Assembly: GCA_938029515.1 (NCBI GenBank)
Contig: CALJAQ010000135.1
Span: forward strand, 1-6,110
Direction of reading: 5' to 3'
Source: an uncultured Nitrososphaerales archaeon
Lineage (GTDB): Archaea; Thermoproteota; Nitrososphaeria; Nitrososphaerales; JAAOZN01
DNA: 6,110 bases
The translations under genes were made by a program, and so were the position numbers. The notes under the pieces were generated by a model. The model did no database searches. It worked only from the letters and a program-made list of their open reading frames with translations, and was not told where the DNA came from. Positions 4,575 through 6,110 of this stretch are shown here, piece after piece (the stretch's first letter is position 1; each line of letters opens with the position of its first letter).

Positions 4575-5294
4575 GTGCTTACTGATATTAGGCTCCTACT
4601 ATGCGGCGCTACACTCTTCACATCAGCATACTTTGACCTAAAGAGTAGGGAGGTTGACGATAGAGTGTGGTGGCTCTTCGGTGCAGTAGGTTTAGCGTTA
4701 ACATCTTTAGAGGCTCTGTTAGGCTACAGCCCCAACCTTCTGATGTATCTTGCCTCAACAGCTCTATCCGGTGTTGTAGCGTTTACACTCTACTACCTAG
4801 GCTTCTACGGCGGCGCTGACGCTAAGGCTCTTCTCGTCTGCGCTCTTCTCGCCCCTATCTTCAACAGAAACCTTACTCTACACCCGTTCACACCGCTTAT
4901 AATACTCGTTAACTCGATGATACTGGCCTCCACCCTATCGATATACTTCGGCTTAAACAACCTTATACGAATACTTAAAGGAGAGCGGGTCTTTGAGGGG
5001 TTAGAGCATGAACCGATCTACAGAAAGGCCTTAGCCAGCGTACTTGGGTTCAAAGCAGGTGAGAAAGTAGGCTCATTCTACTTTCTGATGGAGAAGGAGG
5101 AGTCAGGTAAGAGGAGGTTTAGTTTCAGCCTACTTAGAGTAGATGGGGAGTTCGCATCCAAAGGTGGTGTGTGGGTTACCCCTGGCATACCTCTTCTAGC
5201 CTTTATGGCAGCCGGCTTCGCGGCTGCAGTCTTCTTCGGAGACCTCCTCGCATACATCTTAAAGGCTGTGGTGGCGCTCATCCAACTATTTTAG
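4575..5294 (+). CDS. A24-family prepilin/pre-archaellin peptidase (FlaK/PibD-like)
   Basis: This 239-residue polytopic membrane aspartyl protease belongs to the class that cuts the class III signal peptides of archaellins and type IV pilin-like proteins. Both catalytic aspartates are visible: D21 in FDLKSREVDDRVWW (20-33) and D82 in GFYGGADAKALL (76-87). Their spacing of 61 residues equals that of D18 and D79 in methanogen FlaK. Spans occur at roughly 5-20, 33-50, 56-76, 84-96 and 105-125. A soluble part of about 70 residues (130-197) follows, then WVTPGIPLLAFMAAGF (200-215) beginning the last spans, typical of archaeal members. GTG is the start. It follows the mannosyltransferase gene in the same direction; no pilin or archaellin gene is present, so substrates are unknown. 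Its 3' end overlaps the convergent NadE gene by 17 bp. Confidence 0.88.
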   Translation: MLTDIRLLLCGATLFTSAYFDLKSREVDDRVWWLFGAVGLALTSLEALLGYSPNLLMYLASTALSGVVAFTLYYLGFYGGADAKALLVCALLAPIFNRNLTLHPFTPLIILVNSMILASTLSIYFGLNNLIRILKGERVFEGLEHEPIYRKALASVLGFKAGEKVGSFYFLMEKEESGKRRFSFSLLRVDGEFASKGGVWVTPGIPLLAFMAAGFAAAVFFGDLLAYILKAVVALIQLF

Positions 5295-6051
5295 CTGAGG
5301 GTGGTGGATGCCTCTTATGCTCCGTTGCACGATACCTAGCCAACAAGGCCTTTACCCTATCGATGGGTATGTTAAGGGCTTTAGAAGCGTCTTCAGGCTT
5401 CATCTTTAGGTCAAATATTGAGAAGAGGATTTGGTCGATGTCCTCGTAGGGTAAACCTAACTCATCTTCAGCCTCCTGCCCAGCCCAAAGCCTAGGGCTG
5501 CTCTTCTTAGCAACTATCTGCTTAGGCACATTAAGGAATGAGGCCAATGCCCTAACCTGGGTTTTATAGAGTTCGGCTAGGGGTTGAAGATCCACACCTC
5601 CATCACCGTATTTTGTGAAGTATCCTAGCAGCGCTTCGCTTCTATCCCCTGTGCCTAGAACGAGCCTATTCAGCAGATTTGCGTAGTAGTAGAGTATGCT
5701 CATCCTTATTCTAGCTCTAAGATTACCTTCAGCGAGCCTATTCGGCTTAAGATGCTCCATGTATGCGCTGTGAATAGTTGATATGTCTATGGTGATGGCT
5801 TCAACTCCTAGGGTAGCGGCTACAGCTTTTGCGTCTTCAACATCGCCTGCAGGAGTAACCCTTGAATCTGGTAGTATTAACCCTAGTACAGAGCCGCTGC
5901 CTAAGGCTCTAACCGCAAGATACGCCGCGGTCGACGAATCTAAACCACCGCTCAAACCAACCACTACACCAGATGCACCTGCTTCTTTGACCTTACCCTT
6001 TATGAAAGCTTCGACGCTTCTGCTAACCCGCCCAAAGTCTAATGCGGTCAT
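5278..6051 (-). CDS. nadE: NH3-dependent NAD+ synthetase
   Basis: This enzyme catalyses the last step of NAD biosynthesis: nicotinate adenine dinucleotide + ATP + ammonia to NAD, in the cytoplasm. It is an N-type ATP pyrophosphatase, shown by the PP-loop GLSGGLDSS (32-40). Other NadE blocks follow: ILPDSR (59-64) and NLRARIRMSILYYYAN (110-125). GTGDRSEALLGYFTKYGDGGVDLQPLAELYKTQVRAL (133-169) is the ATP/NaAD-binding and dimer region, and SSPRLWAGQEAEDELG (184-199) completes the set. At 257 residues it has only the synthetase domain and no N-terminal nitrilase/glutaminase domain, so it should use free ammonia. ATG 6051 is preferred: it begins MTALDFGRV as other archaeal NadE proteins do, and the TATA at 6080-6073 fits a leaderless start there. 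An in-frame TTG at 6069 (AAGG just upstream) would add six residues. Its stop overlaps the convergent peptidase gene. Confidence 0.93.
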   Translation of the reverse strand: MTALDFGRVSRSVEAFIKGKVKEAGASGVVVGLSGGLDSSTAAYLAVRALGSGSVLGLILPDSRVTPAGDVEDAKAVAATLGVEAITIDISTIHSAYMEHLKPNRLAEGNLRARIRMSILYYYANLLNRLVLGTGDRSEALLGYFTKYGDGGVDLQPLAELYKTQVRALASFLNVPKQIVAKKSSPRLWAGQEAEDELGLPYEDIDQILFSIFDLKMKPEDASKALNIPIDRVKALLARYRATEHKRHPPPSAKIVG

Positions 6052-6072
6052 CTTCTCTAGCAGATTCAACAG

Positions 6073-6080
6073 CCTTATAG
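6073..6080 (-). promoter_or_regulatory. TATA box of nadE
   Basis: Minus-strand CTATAAGG is centred about 26 nt upstream of ATG 6051, predicting a leaderless message. If the TTG at 6069 were used, this TATA would be too close, and the AT-rich tract at 6090-6099 would have to act as promoter. Confidence 0.45.
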
Positions 6081-6084
6081 CAGG

Positions 6085-6110
6085 AAAAGCTTCTAAAAAG
6101 CTTAGCTTTT
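6085..6110. repeat. AAAAGCTT repeats/palindrome upstream of nadE
   Basis: AAAAGCTT occurs at 6085-6092 and again at 6096-6103, exactly 11 bp apart. The second copy, with AGCTTTT at 6104-6110, also makes a perfect 7-bp inverted repeat around one base. The cluster lies directly upstream of the nadE TATA box and may continue past the window edge. It looks like tandem regulator half-sites on one DNA face; the binding protein is unknown. Confidence 0.45.

Noticed and set aside
5171..5449. Plus-strand 92-codon ORF bridging the peptidase and nadE ends
   Set aside because: It overlaps two well-supported genes in other frames and shows no domain features.

Overview
This 6.1-kb window is almost certainly chromosomal DNA of an archaeon. 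The signs are TATA-box promoters about 25 bp upstream of gene starts, several of which appear to drive leaderless or nearly leaderless mRNAs. GGTGA/GGTGG-type ribosome sites occur only in front of some genes. Other signs are frequent TTG and GTG starts, heavy AGG use for arginine, and archaeal families: a DUF166/dTMP_synthase-family protein, a FlaK-like A24 prepilin peptidase, a PMT-like mannosyltransferase and a stand-alone ammonia-type NAD synthetase. I cannot assign a phylum; a TACK-type lineage is only a guess. No rRNA, tRNA, CRISPR array, insertion sequence or phage gene was seen.

Left part, minus strand (1-850). The 5' end of an NAD-dependent nucleotide-sugar epimerase/dehydratase runs off the window edge. 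It lies 10 bp downstream of an RmlC-like dTDP-sugar 3,5-epimerase. Together they look like the start of a nucleotide-sugar operon, presumably feeding glycosylation or the cell envelope. The promoter region holds a TATA element flanked by two perfect short inverted repeats.

Centre-left, minus strand (985-2801). An unrecognised 163-residue protein is preceded by a 29-codon ORF with its own TATA box and ribosome site; the two overlap by ATGA. Upstream lies the DUF166 protein with a CxxCxxxCxxC motif, and before that a small two-helix membrane protein.

Centre-right (2887-5294). A SpoVT/AbrB-fold regulator (minus) and a PMT-family membrane glycosyltransferase (plus) diverge from what looks like one palindromic TATA element. 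The glycosyltransferase is followed 57 bp later by an A24 prepilin/pre-archaellin peptidase. With the sugar-nucleotide genes at the left edge, this suggests, by inference only, a neighbourhood concerned with surface glycans and secreted or pilin-like proteins.

Right part, minus strand (5278-6110). NadE is convergent with the peptidase gene, the two overlapping by 17 bp. A cluster of AAAAGCTT-type repeats lies directly upstream of its promoter.

I do not see a clearly new multi-gene system. The observations most worth checking are the coupled small ORF plus unknown protein, the shared divergent promoter of the AbrB-like gene and the mannosyltransferase, and the palindromes around three promoters.
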